Below the pieces are notes generated by a model. It ran no database searches, was not told where the DNA came from, and saw nothing but the letters and a program-made list of their open reading frames with translations. Shown piece after piece: positions 1-8,481 of a stretch of 64,000 nucleotides of DNA. Made by a program: the position numbers and the translations under genes. Source of the DNA: JACVRW01 sp963826165 (lineage in GTDB: Bacteria > Actinomycetota > Thermoleophilia > Solirubrobacterales > Thermoleophilaceae); assembly GCA_963826165.1 (NCBI GenBank), contig CAWGWC010000002.1:1-64000 (forward strand). Reading direction: 5' to 3'. Every line of letters starts with the position of its first letter. Position 1 is the first letter of the stretch.

Positions 1-594
1 TCGCTCAGGTCGCCGTCGTAGTCGTCGTGGAGATCGGGCGAGAGCAGCCGGTCGTCGGGATGGCGCACAGCGAGGAAGCCGGAGAGCGCTGCGGAGTAGA
101 CGCGCCAACACCTCGACGCCGTGGCCGTAGGAGGGAATCGGCCCGGGACTGTGCGGCGTGGTGGCGAGCCAGTTGGGCACGCCGCCGGGATTGAAGTTGG
201 GCTCATTGACCGGGCTCCAGGCGCTCACCTGGGCCGAGAACTCGTCCACGAAGGCCCCCACCTTGGCGATCCAGGCCTCCGGCGCCACGTAGGCGGCCGG
301 GCCGCCGAAGGCCACCACCACCTCCCTCACCCCCGCGGCGCGGGCCCGGTCGAGCCGAGCGGCCACCTGCGCCTTCAGGGGCGGATTGTCCACCACGTTC
401 CAGTCCACGATCACGCGGAAGGTCTTGGGCCGCAGGGCGGCGAAGCGCTCGCGCAGGGAGTTGGCGGGGATCGGATCGGGGTCGGAGATGCCCAGCCCGT
501 AGCCGGTCTGCGGGACCGTCGCCTGAGCCGGCGTGGCGCCCGAGAGCGCCGCGAGCAGCGCGACGAGCGCGCCGATGGTCAGCCGAAGGCGCAT
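1..594 (-). pseudogene. secreted TIM-barrel glycosidase-like gene, cut by window edge, apparent frameshift
   Basis: Read from the ATG at 594 on the minus strand, the product begins with a signal peptide (hydrophobic run ending ATPAQA) and continues as a TIM-barrel glycosidase-like domain. It includes WSPVNEPNF, whose NEP glutamate fits the acid/base residue of clan GH-A enzymes. Near base 107 the sensible reading changes frame. Before it comes YGHGVEV; after it, a different frame reads WRVYSAALSGFLAV and continues to the window start. Dropping one A of the AA at 107-108 joins the two as GVEVWRVYSAAL. This may be a true frameshift or a sequence error. The 3' end lies outside the window. The substrate is unknown. 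A distantly similar secreted barrel lies at 53467-54666. Confidence 0.6.
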
Positions 595-598
595 CGGG

Positions 599-1174
599 TC
601 ATCCGAGGGCGGCGAAGAACTCGCGCACTCGTCCGCTGACCTCCCGCAGGACGTCGAGGGAGGCCGAGGGGTCGCCGGCCACCTGAAGCGAGTGGTCGAG
701 GCCCTCGAGCTCGAGCACGTAGAGCGCCTCCGTGTCTGGCACGCTGCCGCCCGACCAGGTCGGATCGGCCGGACTGCCGACGATGAGAGTGGGCCGGGTG
801 ACGGCGGCGAGAGCCTCGGTCACGTCCGGCCGGTCGAGCAGGGGTGTCAGCCAGACGGCCGGAAGCGCGCGCTGTGTGGCCAGCGGCGCCGCGACGCTGG
901 CCAGCGACTTGCCCACGAACGCCACCTGGGTCGCCGAGGTGGCCGTGAGAGCGCGTTCGGCGCGCTCGACCATCCAGGCGAACGGGTCCGCGTCAGCCGG
1001 CGCCCGCTCGCTGACCTCGAGCACCGACCAGCCCTCGGCCTGTGCGGCCTCGCGCGCGAACCAGAGCAGCGGCGCCTGACTGAAGTAGCGGACCCCGGGG
1101 AGCAGCACCACGCAGCGCTCGGGATCACCCTCATGGAGGAGCGCCTCACCCGGGTCTAGGTCGATCGGGCGCAT
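599..1174 (-). CDS. alpha/beta-hydrolase-like protein
   Basis: This 191-residue protein looks like a small serine hydrolase of the alpha/beta fold. VVLLPGVRYF is the first core strand. FVGKSLASVAA is a nucleophile-elbow-like G-x-S-x-A motif. LIVGSPADPTW could carry the acidic residue, and GLDHSLQV near the C-terminus could carry the histidine. It has no signal peptide. Its ATG lies 29 bases inside the end of the upstream glycosyltransferase gene, so the two are probably co-transcribed. A GTG near 1111 is a possible later start. The substrate cannot be inferred, and a role in the neighbouring polysaccharide cluster is only a guess. Confidence 0.65.
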   Translation of the reverse strand: MRPIDLDPGEALLHEGDPERCVVLLPGVRYFSQAPLLWFAREAAQAEGWSVLEVSERAPADADPFAWMVERAERALTATSATQVAFVGKSLASVAAPLATQRALPAVWLTPLLDRPDVTEALAAVTRPTLIVGSPADPTWSGGSVPDTEALYVLELEGLDHSLQVAGDPSASLDVLREVSGRVREFFAALG

Positions 1175-2480
1175 CCACTGAAAGTAGCGCCATCAGCGCG
1201 GCGATCACCCCCGCCGTCATCGGCCACACGAGGTAGTAGTTGTTGAACGTGCGGCCGATGAACATCAGCCACAGGATCGACACGCCGAACGCGGCCGCCC
1301 CGATCCACAGCTCCTGCGCGCGGCGCTGCGCGATCAGCAGCCAGACCGTCAGCGGCACCCAGGTGAGCAGGGCGATCAGCGCGAACGGGTAGCTGCCGTC
1401 GCGGTCCTCGAGGATGCCGAGGCGCACGAGGATCGCCGACAGCCCGTAGCCCACGATCTTGTAGGTGCCGGCGCCGTACTCGACCGTGTCCTCGTAGAAG
1501 GCCTTCGGGTCGGCCACCAGGAAGGGCAGCAGAGCCACGAGCACCAGCCCGCCGAACACGAGGGCTGCGCGGCGGAGCTCGTCGCGCCCCGCGCCCTGCC
1601 TGATCATCAACAGCGCCAGGAAGGGCAGGGCCACGAGCGCGAACTGCTTGGAGAGGATGGCCGCCGCCAGCGCGGCGGCGGCCCAGCCGTAGCGACGCCG
1701 TGTGACCAGAGCAAAGGCCAGCACCACCAGCAGGAGGCTCGGAGCGTCGTTCTGGCCGAACCAGGCCGAGCGGACCGCGATCGGGTTGCAGACGAGCAGA
1801 GCGCCCAGGGCGACCCGCGCCGCCGGCGGGCCCCGGAACAACATCGCCGCCGGAAGCATCGCCAGAGTGGCCAGGAGCACGAGCAGGCGGTAGTCGTCGA
1901 GCGGCTCCGGGAGCAGGCGCCAGGCGGCGGAGGTCAGCGCCGCACCGGGGAAGTAGGCGAAGTGCTCGAGCGCCACCTCACGCTCGCGCACGCGCTCGGA
2001 CACGCTGCCGTCGCGCGTGTAGAAGCGCTCCAGCCCGGAGTCTCGGTAGTCGTGCCCGTACGGGTTGTCGAGGTCGAGGACGAGATCCCCGCCCAGCTCG
2101 ATCTGGTACGTGGAGTCATTGGTAAAGAACCAGGGCGCTGTCGAGTCCCTCAGCCCGACCTGCAGGAGCGTGGAGGGCGCCAACAGCAGCACCCCGACGG
2201 CGAGCACGAGCGCCACCGCTCCCCAGCGCGGCCAGGGTCGCGGACGGGCGATCAGCAGAACCGCGGCGGCACCGCAGAGCAGCGCGGCCATGAACGCCGC
2301 CGCCCGGGCGATGCCCACGTCCCATTCCTCGCCGGCCGCTCGTACCAGCGGCGCGAGCAGTCCCTGGGGATCCACGTCGGGCGGGCGAAAGCGCCACGGA
2401 TCGGAGCCGAGCTCGGGGAGGGTTACGGCGATGAGAGCGAACAGCACCCCGACCACGGCCCAGGCGCCGCGGACGCTCAC
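1146..2480 (-). CDS. polytopic membrane glycosyltransferase, GT-C type
   Basis: The 444-residue product has about ten to twelve hydrophobic segments, beginning with one at residues 8-20. A long hydrophilic loop after the third segment (WFFTNDSTYQIEL onward, with many acidic residues) is where GT-C enzymes carry their catalytic acid. AWFGQNDAP followed by another membrane segment is typical of GT-C or DUF2029-like mannosyltransferases, which use polyprenyl-phosphate sugars outside the membrane. The gene starts inside the end of the polymerase gene (4-base overlap), so the pair is translationally coupled. The role is probably adding a sugar to a surface glycan. The linkage and donor are not predictable. 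Confidence 0.7.
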   Translation of the reverse strand: MSVRGAWAVVGVLFALIAVTLPELGSDPWRFRPPDVDPQGLLAPLVRAAGEEWDVGIARAAAFMAALLCGAAAVLLIARPRPWPRWGAVALVLAVGVLLLAPSTLLQVGLRDSTAPWFFTNDSTYQIELGGDLVLDLDNPYGHDYRDSGLERFYTRDGSVSERVREREVALEHFAYFPGAALTSAAWRLLPEPLDDYRLLVLLATLAMLPAAMLFRGPPAARVALGALLVCNPIAVRSAWFGQNDAPSLLLVVLAFALVTRRRYGWAAAALAAAILSKQFALVALPFLALLMIRQGAGRDELRRAALVFGGLVLVALLPFLVADPKAFYEDTVEYGAGTYKIVGYGLSAILVRLGILEDRDGSYPFALIALLTWVPLTVWLLIAQRRAQELWIGAAAFGVSILWLMFIGRTFNNYYLVWPMTAGVIAALMALLSVDAPDRPRPG

Positions 2481-4003
2481 GAACCCACCGGCGCGGACTC
2501 CATCCTGCTGCGCGCCCGATCGGCCGCGCTGGGCTGCGGGTCGCGCGCGGCGTGCCAGCTCAGATAGCCCGCTCCCACGGCGAGCACGAACCAGGTGAGC
2601 GGGTCCTCGAGGAAGCCGCTGTAGAAGAGCGCGTGCACGAACAGCGCGAGGAACGAGGCGCTCAGGGCCAGGCCGAGCGCCTGGTCACGGTGGTAGACCG
2701 AGAGCAGCATGCGGGCGCCGCCCACGAGCAACCAGGCGTAGAGCGCGAGCCCCACGACCCCCAGCTCGGCGAACACGGTGAGCGGCGTGGTGTGTGAGAC
2801 GAAGTTGGGTGAGGGCCGGTCGCTGCGCGCCAGCTCGCGGCTCGCGCGCGGCTGGCCGCCGATCCCCACCCCGATGAGCGGATGCTCCTCGATCACCCGC
2901 GTGGTGTCCTCCACGCGCTCGGTGCGATCGCTCGTGATGCGGTTGATCGACTTGCCGTCGGCGAGCTGGATCGCCATGTACGCCCCGCCTGCGAGCGCCG
3001 CGGCCACGGCCAGCAACCCCACCGCCATCCGTATTCGCCGGTCGCCGGTGACCAGGGCGATGGCCAGGATCACCACCAGCAGCGCGGCCATGCTCGACTG
3101 CGAGTAGGAGAAGAACAACCCCGTCCAGAGCAGCGCCAGCACGCCCACCAGCGGCACGGGCTTCCAGCGCCGGGCCGCGAGCAGCGAGAGGGCCACGCCG
3201 ATGCCCAGCACCAGGTGACGGCCGTAGAGGCTGGGGTCGCCGAACAGCGAGGTCACCCGGAAGAAGTCGGTGTTCGCGTTGGAGACGGCCAGGTTCGGCG
3301 CATAGAAGAAGAGCTCGCGGGTCCCGGCCTGCCACAGGCCGACCACGGCGAACAGCGAGGCCAGCACGAGCGCCGTCACCGCCAGCGCCTTGGGCACGGC
3401 GTCGGGGAAGTCGGCCCGTGCGACCGTGGCCAGGAGAAGGGCGAAGGGAAGGGTGAAGAACACGAGCAGGTTGGTGCCCGCCTCGAGGTCGTCGGCCCAG
3501 AGGAGGGAGAGACAGGCGAAGGCGAAGAACATGGCGGCCGGCAGAGCGATCGCCGCCGGCAACGGCCGCAGCTCGCGGCCGCGCAGGGCCCGCCACCCCA
3601 GCGCCGCGCCGGCGGCGGCGAGCACGAAGTAGAGCGGCAGCAGCCGGCCGAGGCGGCCGTCGTCGGCGATCGAGACGAGGAAGGAGCCGCCCGAGTCGAA
3701 GGACAGAGGCGGCCTGAAGGGCGCCGCCACCAGCACCGCGATCGGCACGAGCAGGGGACGCCGGGCGAGAACGGCGGCCGCGGCCCCGACGGCGAGCAGG
3801 CCGACCAACGCCGCCGCGAGGCCGGTGGCCCCCGTCAGCCGGTCGAGCGAACCGGTGCCGAGCGAATACGCGAGCAGCAGCTCGGACATGCCCAGCACCA
3901 CGAGTCCTGCCAGCAGGGCCACGCGCCCGCGGGCCAGCAGCACGAGCGGCGCCCCCAGCGCGCCGCCCACGGCGGCCATCTGGGCGAGATCGGGGTACTC
4001 CAT
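2477..4003 (-). CDS. O-antigen ligase / Wzy-type polysaccharide polymerase
   Basis: This is a 508-residue protein with about twelve membrane segments. A large periplasm-side loop holds HPLIGVGIGG and FVSHTTPLTVFAELGVVG, the signature of the Wzy_C (O-antigen ligase) family: an H/N-S stretch followed by L-x4-E-x-G-x2-G. Such proteins join or polymerise polyprenyl-linked oligosaccharides outside the membrane. It lies in a minus-strand run with GT2 and GT4 glycosyltransferases upstream and a GT-C enzyme downstream. In an actinobacterium the product would be an exopolysaccharide or cell-wall glycan. Ligase and polymerase activities cannot be separated by sequence alone. Confidence 0.82.
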   Translation of the reverse strand: MEYPDLAQMAAVGGALGAPLVLLARGRVALLAGLVVLGMSELLLAYSLGTGSLDRLTGATGLAAALVGLLAVGAAAAVLARRPLLVPIAVLVAAPFRPPLSFDSGGSFLVSIADDGRLGRLLPLYFVLAAAGAALGWRALRGRELRPLPAAIALPAAMFFAFACLSLLWADDLEAGTNLLVFFTLPFALLLATVARADFPDAVPKALAVTALVLASLFAVVGLWQAGTRELFFYAPNLAVSNANTDFFRVTSLFGDPSLYGRHLVLGIGVALSLLAARRWKPVPLVGVLALLWTGLFFSYSQSSMAALLVVILAIALVTGDRRIRMAVGLLAVAAALAGGAYMAIQLADGKSINRITSDRTERVEDTTRVIEEHPLIGVGIGGQPRASRELARSDRPSPNFVSHTTPLTVFAELGVVGLALYAWLLVGGARMLLSVYHRDQALGLALSASFLALFVHALFYSGFLEDPLTWFVLAVGAGYLSWHAARDPQPSAADRARSRMESAPVGS

Positions 4004-4028
4004 GAGGAGGGCACAGCGTAAAGGCGGC

Positions 4029-4964
4029 TCAGGCCAGCCGTGCGTTGTGGTCGCGCGCAGCCTCGCGGACGCCCTCGCCGCGACCCGGCCTGAGCTGCTG
4101 GCGCGCGTGCAGCAGATAGCGCCGCGGGTCGTGGCCGGGAACCACCACCGCCACCGCCGCCCTCACCAGATAGGCCCAGGTCCAGGTGATCCTCCAGACG
4201 AGCCGCGTGCCGGTCATCCCGTGCTTGACGAAGTAGAGATCGCGGTTTCGGTGGAACTCCACGATGCGGCGGCGCATGGCGGCGGCGTCCGTGCCGAGCT
4301 GGTCGTGGTGGATCGCCCGCGCCGACGGCACGTAGAGGATGCGCCAGCCGGCGTCGTGCAGCCGGCGACAGAAGTCGGTCTCGTCGGAGTAGACGAAGAA
4401 GTCCGGGTCGAGCCAGTTCACCTGCTCCGCGGCGACCCGGCGCACGAGCATCGCGCTCGACTGGACCCAGCCCACCGTACGCACCTCCTCACCGGTGCTC
4501 TCCACCGCCACGCGCCGGTGCAGGAACACGGCTGCGGCGAGGCCCCAGGGGATGTCGGGAAGCCGCCAGGCGCAGGCCACCTCGCGGCCCGCACCGTCGA
4601 GCAGCTGCGCCCCGGCGGCCGCGGCGCCCGGATCGGACTCGAGCGCCGCCAGCAGAGCGGCGGCCGCACCCTCCTGCAGCTCCGAGTCCTCGTTGAGCAG
4701 CAGGCAGGAGCGCCCGCGCGCCTCCTGGAGCAGCCGCGAGTCGTTCTCCGCCTTGCCGGCGCGCCGCTCGAGCGCGATCAGCCTGGCCTCCGGGTGGCGC
4801 TCGCGCACGGCCTCGGCCGAGCCGTCGCCGGACGCGTTGTCAAGCACCAGGAGCTCGTGCGATACGTCCCGGGGATGGGTGCGCGCGATCGCGTCGAGAC
4901 AGGCCAGCAGGTGCTCGCGGCCGTTCGTGTTGACCACGCAGTAGGAGAGCTCGACGTCGTTCAG
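4029..4964 (-). CDS. family 2 glycosyltransferase (rhamnosyltransferase-like)
   Basis: This GT-A fold family 2 transferase has the first strand ELSYCVVNTNGRE, LVLDNASGDGS (nucleotide site), LLNEDSEL at the position of the DxD-like NPD motif, and FVYSDETDFCRRL carrying the catalytic acid. The usual GTG start at 4937 would cut away the first beta strand. A CTG at 4964-4962 restores it (L/M-NDVELSYCVVN), overlaps the upstream TGA and lies 10 bases after a perfect AGGAGG at 4980-4975. I therefore prefer the rare CTG start; GTG 4937 is the alternative. It probably adds a sugar to a lipid-linked intermediate in the cytoplasm. Confidence 0.8.
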   Translation of the reverse strand: MNDVELSYCVVNTNGREHLLACLDAIARTHPRDVSHELLVLDNASGDGSAEAVRERHPEARLIALERRAGKAENDSRLLQEARGRSCLLLNEDSELQEGAAAALLAALESDPGAAAAGAQLLDGAGREVACAWRLPDIPWGLAAAVFLHRRVAVESTGEEVRTVGWVQSSAMLVRRVAAEQVNWLDPDFFVYSDETDFCRRLHDAGWRILYVPSARAIHHDQLGTDAAAMRRRIVEFHRNRDLYFVKHGMTGTRLVWRITWTWAYLVRAAVAVVVPGHDPRRYLLHARQQLRPGRGEGVREAARDHNARLA

Positions 4965-6106
4965 CGCCCTGCGGCCTCCTCCAGCACGGCGAGCGCCCGC
5001 GAGGCCAGCTCGTCGCGGCCGAACTCTCGCTCCGCCAAGGCGCGCGCGTTGGCGCCCATGCGCTGGACCTCGTCGGGCCGGTCGCGCAGCCAGGCCAGCT
5101 TGTCGGCCAGGTCGCCGCCGTCGCCGGCGCGCACGTAGAGCCCCGCCTCGTTCGCCTCCACCAGCTCCCGCATCCAGCCGTCCATGTTCACGATCGCCGG
5201 CCGGCCCGCCGCGAACGTGTCGAACAGCTTGTTGGGCGAGTTGGTGGCCAGCACGGGCACGTCCTTGAACAGCGTGAGGCAGGCGTCGGAGGCCGCCGCC
5301 AGAGCCGCCACCTCATCCTTCTCGTCCGCCGCTCCCGGGAACTCGACGTTGGGCGGCGCCTCGCGCTCGAGCTCGCCTCGGCGTTTGCCGTCGCCCATAA
5401 GCACGAAGCGCACGTCCTCCAGCACGCGCGCCGCCTCCAGCACCGCGGTCAGGTCGTTGGCCTCGCCCATGCTCCCGAAGTAGCTGACCGTGAAGCCGCT
5501 GCGCTCACCGGCCGCCGGGTCGAACAGATCAAGGTCGGCCGCGTTGGGGACAAGGGCCACGCGCTGCGGCGCGAGACCGGCCGCGACGATGCCGTCGCGT
5601 ATTCCGGGCGACAGCGCGATCACCCGGACCGAGCGCGAGTAGACCAGGCGCTCGAGGGCGCGCGCCAGGCGGACGGCCAGGGGATGACGCAGCGCACCCA
5701 TCTGAATCGGCGCCTCGGGCCAGAGGTCGCGCACCTCGAACACGAGCGGCGCGCGCCAGCGTGCGGCGGCCGCGAGGGCGGGCAGCGCCATGGTCAGCGG
5801 GGGCGAGGTGGCGTAGATCACATCGGGCCGCGGGCCCCGCAGGGCCGCCACGCAGGCGGCAGCGGCGAAGCGCCCGAAGGCCAGCATCCGCTTCGGGTAG
5901 GAGAGGGCGGTGGCGCTCACGTAGTCCGAATAGCCGCCGCGCACGCCCACCACCTCGATCCCGTCGACCGTCCGGGTGCCGTCGCCGGCGGTTACCATCC
6001 GCACGCCGTGTCCGCGCTCCGCGAACCGGCGCGCGAACTCGTAGGAGCGCGTGCCTCCGACTCCCTCGCGGGTGATGAAGAACTGATGCAGGTAGAGGAT
6101 CCGCAT
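4961..6106 (-). CDS. family 4 glycosyltransferase (WcaI/PimB-like)
   Basis: This 381-residue GT-B enzyme begins MRILYLHQFF and has the donor-loop sequence GVGGTRSYEFARRF. FEVRDLWPEAP is typical of WcaI-like transferases, VPNAADLDLF opens the C-terminal domain, and NSPNKLFDTFAAGRPAIV is the EX7E-like donor-binding region. It retains configuration and uses a nucleotide sugar in the cytoplasm. It is the first gene of the minus-strand polysaccharide run and faces the sugar transferase at 6133 across only 26 bases, so a compact divergent promoter must lie there. Its 3' end overlaps the proposed CTG start of the next gene. Confidence 0.85.
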   Translation of the reverse strand: MRILYLHQFFITREGVGGTRSYEFARRFAERGHGVRMVTAGDGTRTVDGIEVVGVRGGYSDYVSATALSYPKRMLAFGRFAAAACVAALRGPRPDVIYATSPPLTMALPALAAAARWRAPLVFEVRDLWPEAPIQMGALRHPLAVRLARALERLVYSRSVRVIALSPGIRDGIVAAGLAPQRVALVPNAADLDLFDPAAGERSGFTVSYFGSMGEANDLTAVLEAARVLEDVRFVLMGDGKRRGELEREAPPNVEFPGAADEKDEVAALAAASDACLTLFKDVPVLATNSPNKLFDTFAAGRPAIVNMDGWMRELVEANEAGLYVRAGDGGDLADKLAWLRDRPDEVQRMGANARALAEREFGRDELASRALAVLEEAAGR

Positions 6107-6132
6107 TGGCTGCGCCCGAACGGTAATGCGCC

Positions 6133-6717
6133 GTGAACCGCGCCCTCGACCTGATCGTTGCCGCCACGCTGCTGGTGCTGAGCGCTCCGCTGCTCGCGGC
6201 GGCGGCCGTGGCGATCAAGTTGGAGAGCAGAGGGCCCGTGTTCTACCGCCAGCTGCGGGTCGGTCGCCACGGGCGGACGTTCCAGCTGTGGAAGCTGCGC
6301 ACGATGGTCCGCGGCGCCGAGACCATGGGCGACGGCATCTACGTGCTGGAGGGCGACGCGCGCATCACCCGGGTGGGTCGTCTCCTTCGCCGGTTCTCGC
6401 TCGACGAGCTGCCCAACCTGATCAACGTGCTGGCGGGCGATCTGGCCGTCGTCGGTCCGCGGCCGACGGTGCGCGAGCAGGTCGACCGCTACACGGAGCG
6501 CCAGCGGCGCCGCCTCGAGGTCAGGCCGGGGATCACCGGCTGGGCCCAGGTCAACGGGCGCACGTCACTTCCCTGGCCCGAGCGCATCGAGCTGGACGTC
6601 TGGTACGTGGAGCACCGCTCGCTGCGGCTCGACCTGGACATTCTCGCCCGCACCGCGCGCATGCTGGTCACCGGCCACGGCCTCTACAGCGAGGACCGCC
6701 GCCAGGGCTGGGAGTAG
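6133..6717 (+). CDS. initiating sugar phosphate transferase (small phosphoglycosyl transferase)
   Basis: This 194-residue protein has one N-terminal re-entrant membrane helix (residues 5-28) followed by the bacterial sugar transferase domain. Visible motifs are WKLRTM, SLDELPNLINVL with the Asp-Glu catalytic dyad, GPRPT and GITGWAQVNGR. Its size matches the minimal PglC-type core and not the long WbaP/WcaJ type with extra N-terminal helices. It moves a sugar phosphate from UDP-sugar onto undecaprenyl phosphate, the first step of building the surface glycan whose other enzymes lie on the opposite strand. The start is GTG at 6133. Confidence 0.88.
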   Translation: MNRALDLIVAATLLVLSAPLLAAAAVAIKLESRGPVFYRQLRVGRHGRTFQLWKLRTMVRGAETMGDGIYVLEGDARITRVGRLLRRFSLDELPNLINVLAGDLAVVGPRPTVREQVDRYTERQRRRLEVRPGITGWAQVNGRTSLPWPERIELDVWYVEHRSLRLDLDILARTARMLVTGHGLYSEDRRQGWE

Positions 6718-6721
6718 CCGA

Positions 6722-8380
6722 CTAGCGGCCGATCCTGATCACCTGTCGCTCGGAGGCCCCGCGGTCGGTGTCGAGATCGGGAGTGGCCACCACGTAGTAG
6801 CGATAGACGCCCGGGCGACGTGGGGTGAACGAGGTGGAGAAGCGCCCCCGCCGGGCCCGCACCCGGCGGGCGAGGGCCTTGCGGTAGCGGCCCCGGGAGA
6901 GCTTTTGGACCACCAGCGTGAGCAGGCGCTTGCGCGGCCCGACGCTTCCGGTGAGGGACACCGGCTCGCGGCGCACCCCGCTGGTGGGCGGCTCGTCCAC
7001 CGTGATCACCGGACGCAGCTGCAGCAACAGACGCGGAGATGAGGAGCGCCGCAGCCCCGAGCGGCCGGGATAGCGAACCCGCACGTACATCCGCCGGGCG
7101 GGCTTGATCTCGGTGAAGAAGGCTCCGTCCGGTCCGCTCAGCACGCGGCGGGCCCGGCGCCAGCGGCCCTCGCTCGACACCTGGATCTCGATGCGCTCGC
7201 CCGCCAGCGGGAGGCCGTCCGGTGCCAGCAGCGCCCCGCTCACCGACACCGGGCTGCCGAAGTCCGCGCGGTAGTCCGACAGCGCGGCGCTCAGGCGGGT
7301 GGCCGCAGAGGTGACGGGGGTGCCGGTCTCCACCAGCGCGCGCAGCTCGGGGAGCTGCGCGTAGAGCGCGGCCCCGGGGCAGGCGGTGAGCCCGGTGTCG
7401 CGGTGCCCGCTGACCCGCTGGATGGTCGCCCGCGTCCCCGCCGCGTAGCGTGTGGCCGAGCCGCCCGCGCTCACCAGGCTGACCCGCCCCGACAGGGGCT
7501 GGCCGTGGACAGTGAGCTTCCAGCGGATGTAGTTGGCCAGGGTGGCCAGCGCCTCGGGCGTCTGGGAGACGTTGCTGAAGTCCCCGATGTTGGAGATGCC
7601 GGCCGTCTGCGAGTTGAACCCCTGTGCCTGGGCGCCCACGATCGCTTGGTCGAGTCCGCCGGCACGGCCCTCGAAGAGCGTGCCGTACTTGTCGACAAGC
7701 GCGTTGTAGCCGATGTCGTTCCAGCCGTTGGAGTTGCGGTGGTAGCGACACACCGCGAGCACGATCGCCGGCGACTCCTCCGCCGAGTAGTCGTTCAGCG
7801 ACACCGTGTGGTGGACGTGGACGGCCCTCACGGCTCCGTACTCGGGCCCCGACCGCGGCGGGCAGCGGTTGGCGCCCCAGTCCTGGCGAGAGACGTAGGC
7901 CGGCGGGGTGGCCTGGGCGGCTCGGGCCCGGCTCGAGCGGGCCGCGTTCACGCCGAGGTCGACGAAGTGCAGCCGCAGCCCGGGGACCGGGCGACTCAGG
8001 CGGTACTGCACCGCGCCCGCGCGGCCGACCCAGATTGGATCCGACGCCGCGGCGAGCCGTTCACTGCGCCACAGGTCGGGATTGTGCTCGGAGTGAGCGG
8101 CCACCCCGGCCCAGCGGCTCCAGCGCCCGCGCTTGCGCACCCGCAGCTTCACGTCGGGCTCCGCCGCCCCTCGCCAGCGCAGGCCGACCAGGTTGAAGCG
8201 GCGCGGCGTGCGCAGCGCCCGGGAGACCACGGCCCGCCCTCCGTTGCCGGCGGCGGCCGCCTCGGCCGAAGCGGGCGGCGCCAATTCGAAGTCGACAGGC
8301 CGGGGTGGCGCCGCCGCGGCGACGGGCGCGGATTGGGCCAGGGCGCACAGGAGCGCCGCTGCGAGAGCGAGCAGCTTCAC
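6722..8380 (-). CDS. secreted N-acetylmuramoyl-L-alanine amidase (PGRP/Amidase_2) with C-terminal beta domains
   Basis: A signal peptide (residues 1-24) is followed by about 130 residues of unknown beta-type sequence and then an amidase_2/PGRP domain at about residues 160-350. The zinc ligands of the T7 lysozyme fold are visible: His190 in HVHHT, His326 in SGHRDTG and Cys334 in ACPG, with the conserved eight-residue spacing between the last two. The C-terminal 200 residues look like one or two Ig/CarD-like repeats rich in Arg. It should cut the amide bond between N-acetylmuramate and L-alanine in the wall, for remodelling or spore or predation functions. The start is GTG at 8380. Confidence 0.88.
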   Translation of the reverse strand: MKLLALAAALLCALAQSAPVAAAAPPRPVDFELAPPASAEAAAAGNGGRAVVSRALRTPRRFNLVGLRWRGAAEPDVKLRVRKRGRWSRWAGVAAHSEHNPDLWRSERLAAASDPIWVGRAGAVQYRLSRPVPGLRLHFVDLGVNAARSSRARAAQATPPAYVSRQDWGANRCPPRSGPEYGAVRAVHVHHTVSLNDYSAEESPAIVLAVCRYHRNSNGWNDIGYNALVDKYGTLFEGRAGGLDQAIVGAQAQGFNSQTAGISNIGDFSNVSQTPEALATLANYIRWKLTVHGQPLSGRVSLVSAGGSATRYAAGTRATIQRVSGHRDTGLTACPGAALYAQLPELRALVETGTPVTSAATRLSAALSDYRADFGSPVSVSGALLAPDGLPLAGERIEIQVSSEGRWRRARRVLSGPDGAFFTEIKPARRMYVRVRYPGRSGLRRSSSPRLLLQLRPVITVDEPPTSGVRREPVSLTGSVGPRKRLLTLVVQKLSRGRYRKALARRVRARRGRFSTSFTPRRPGVYRYYVVATPDLDTDRGASERQVIRIGR

Positions 8381-8481
8381 GTTCCCGGAACACGGTGCCA
8401 GGGTCTCGGTTGCGGGCTTGCAGGATCTCGTGCAGCCGGCGGAAGTGCAGCAGGTCGTGCGCGGTCGGCCCGCGCGAGCCC

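Noticed and set aside
121..639. Plus-strand open frames in the first kilobase
   Set aside because: They are rich in Gly, Arg, His and Pro and are antisense to the better-formed minus-strand genes; they are high-GC shadows.
2882..4021. Long plus-strand frame of 379 codons with His/Gln-rich composition
   Set aside because: It is opposite the membrane-spanning polymerase gene and has the typical composition of an antisense shadow.
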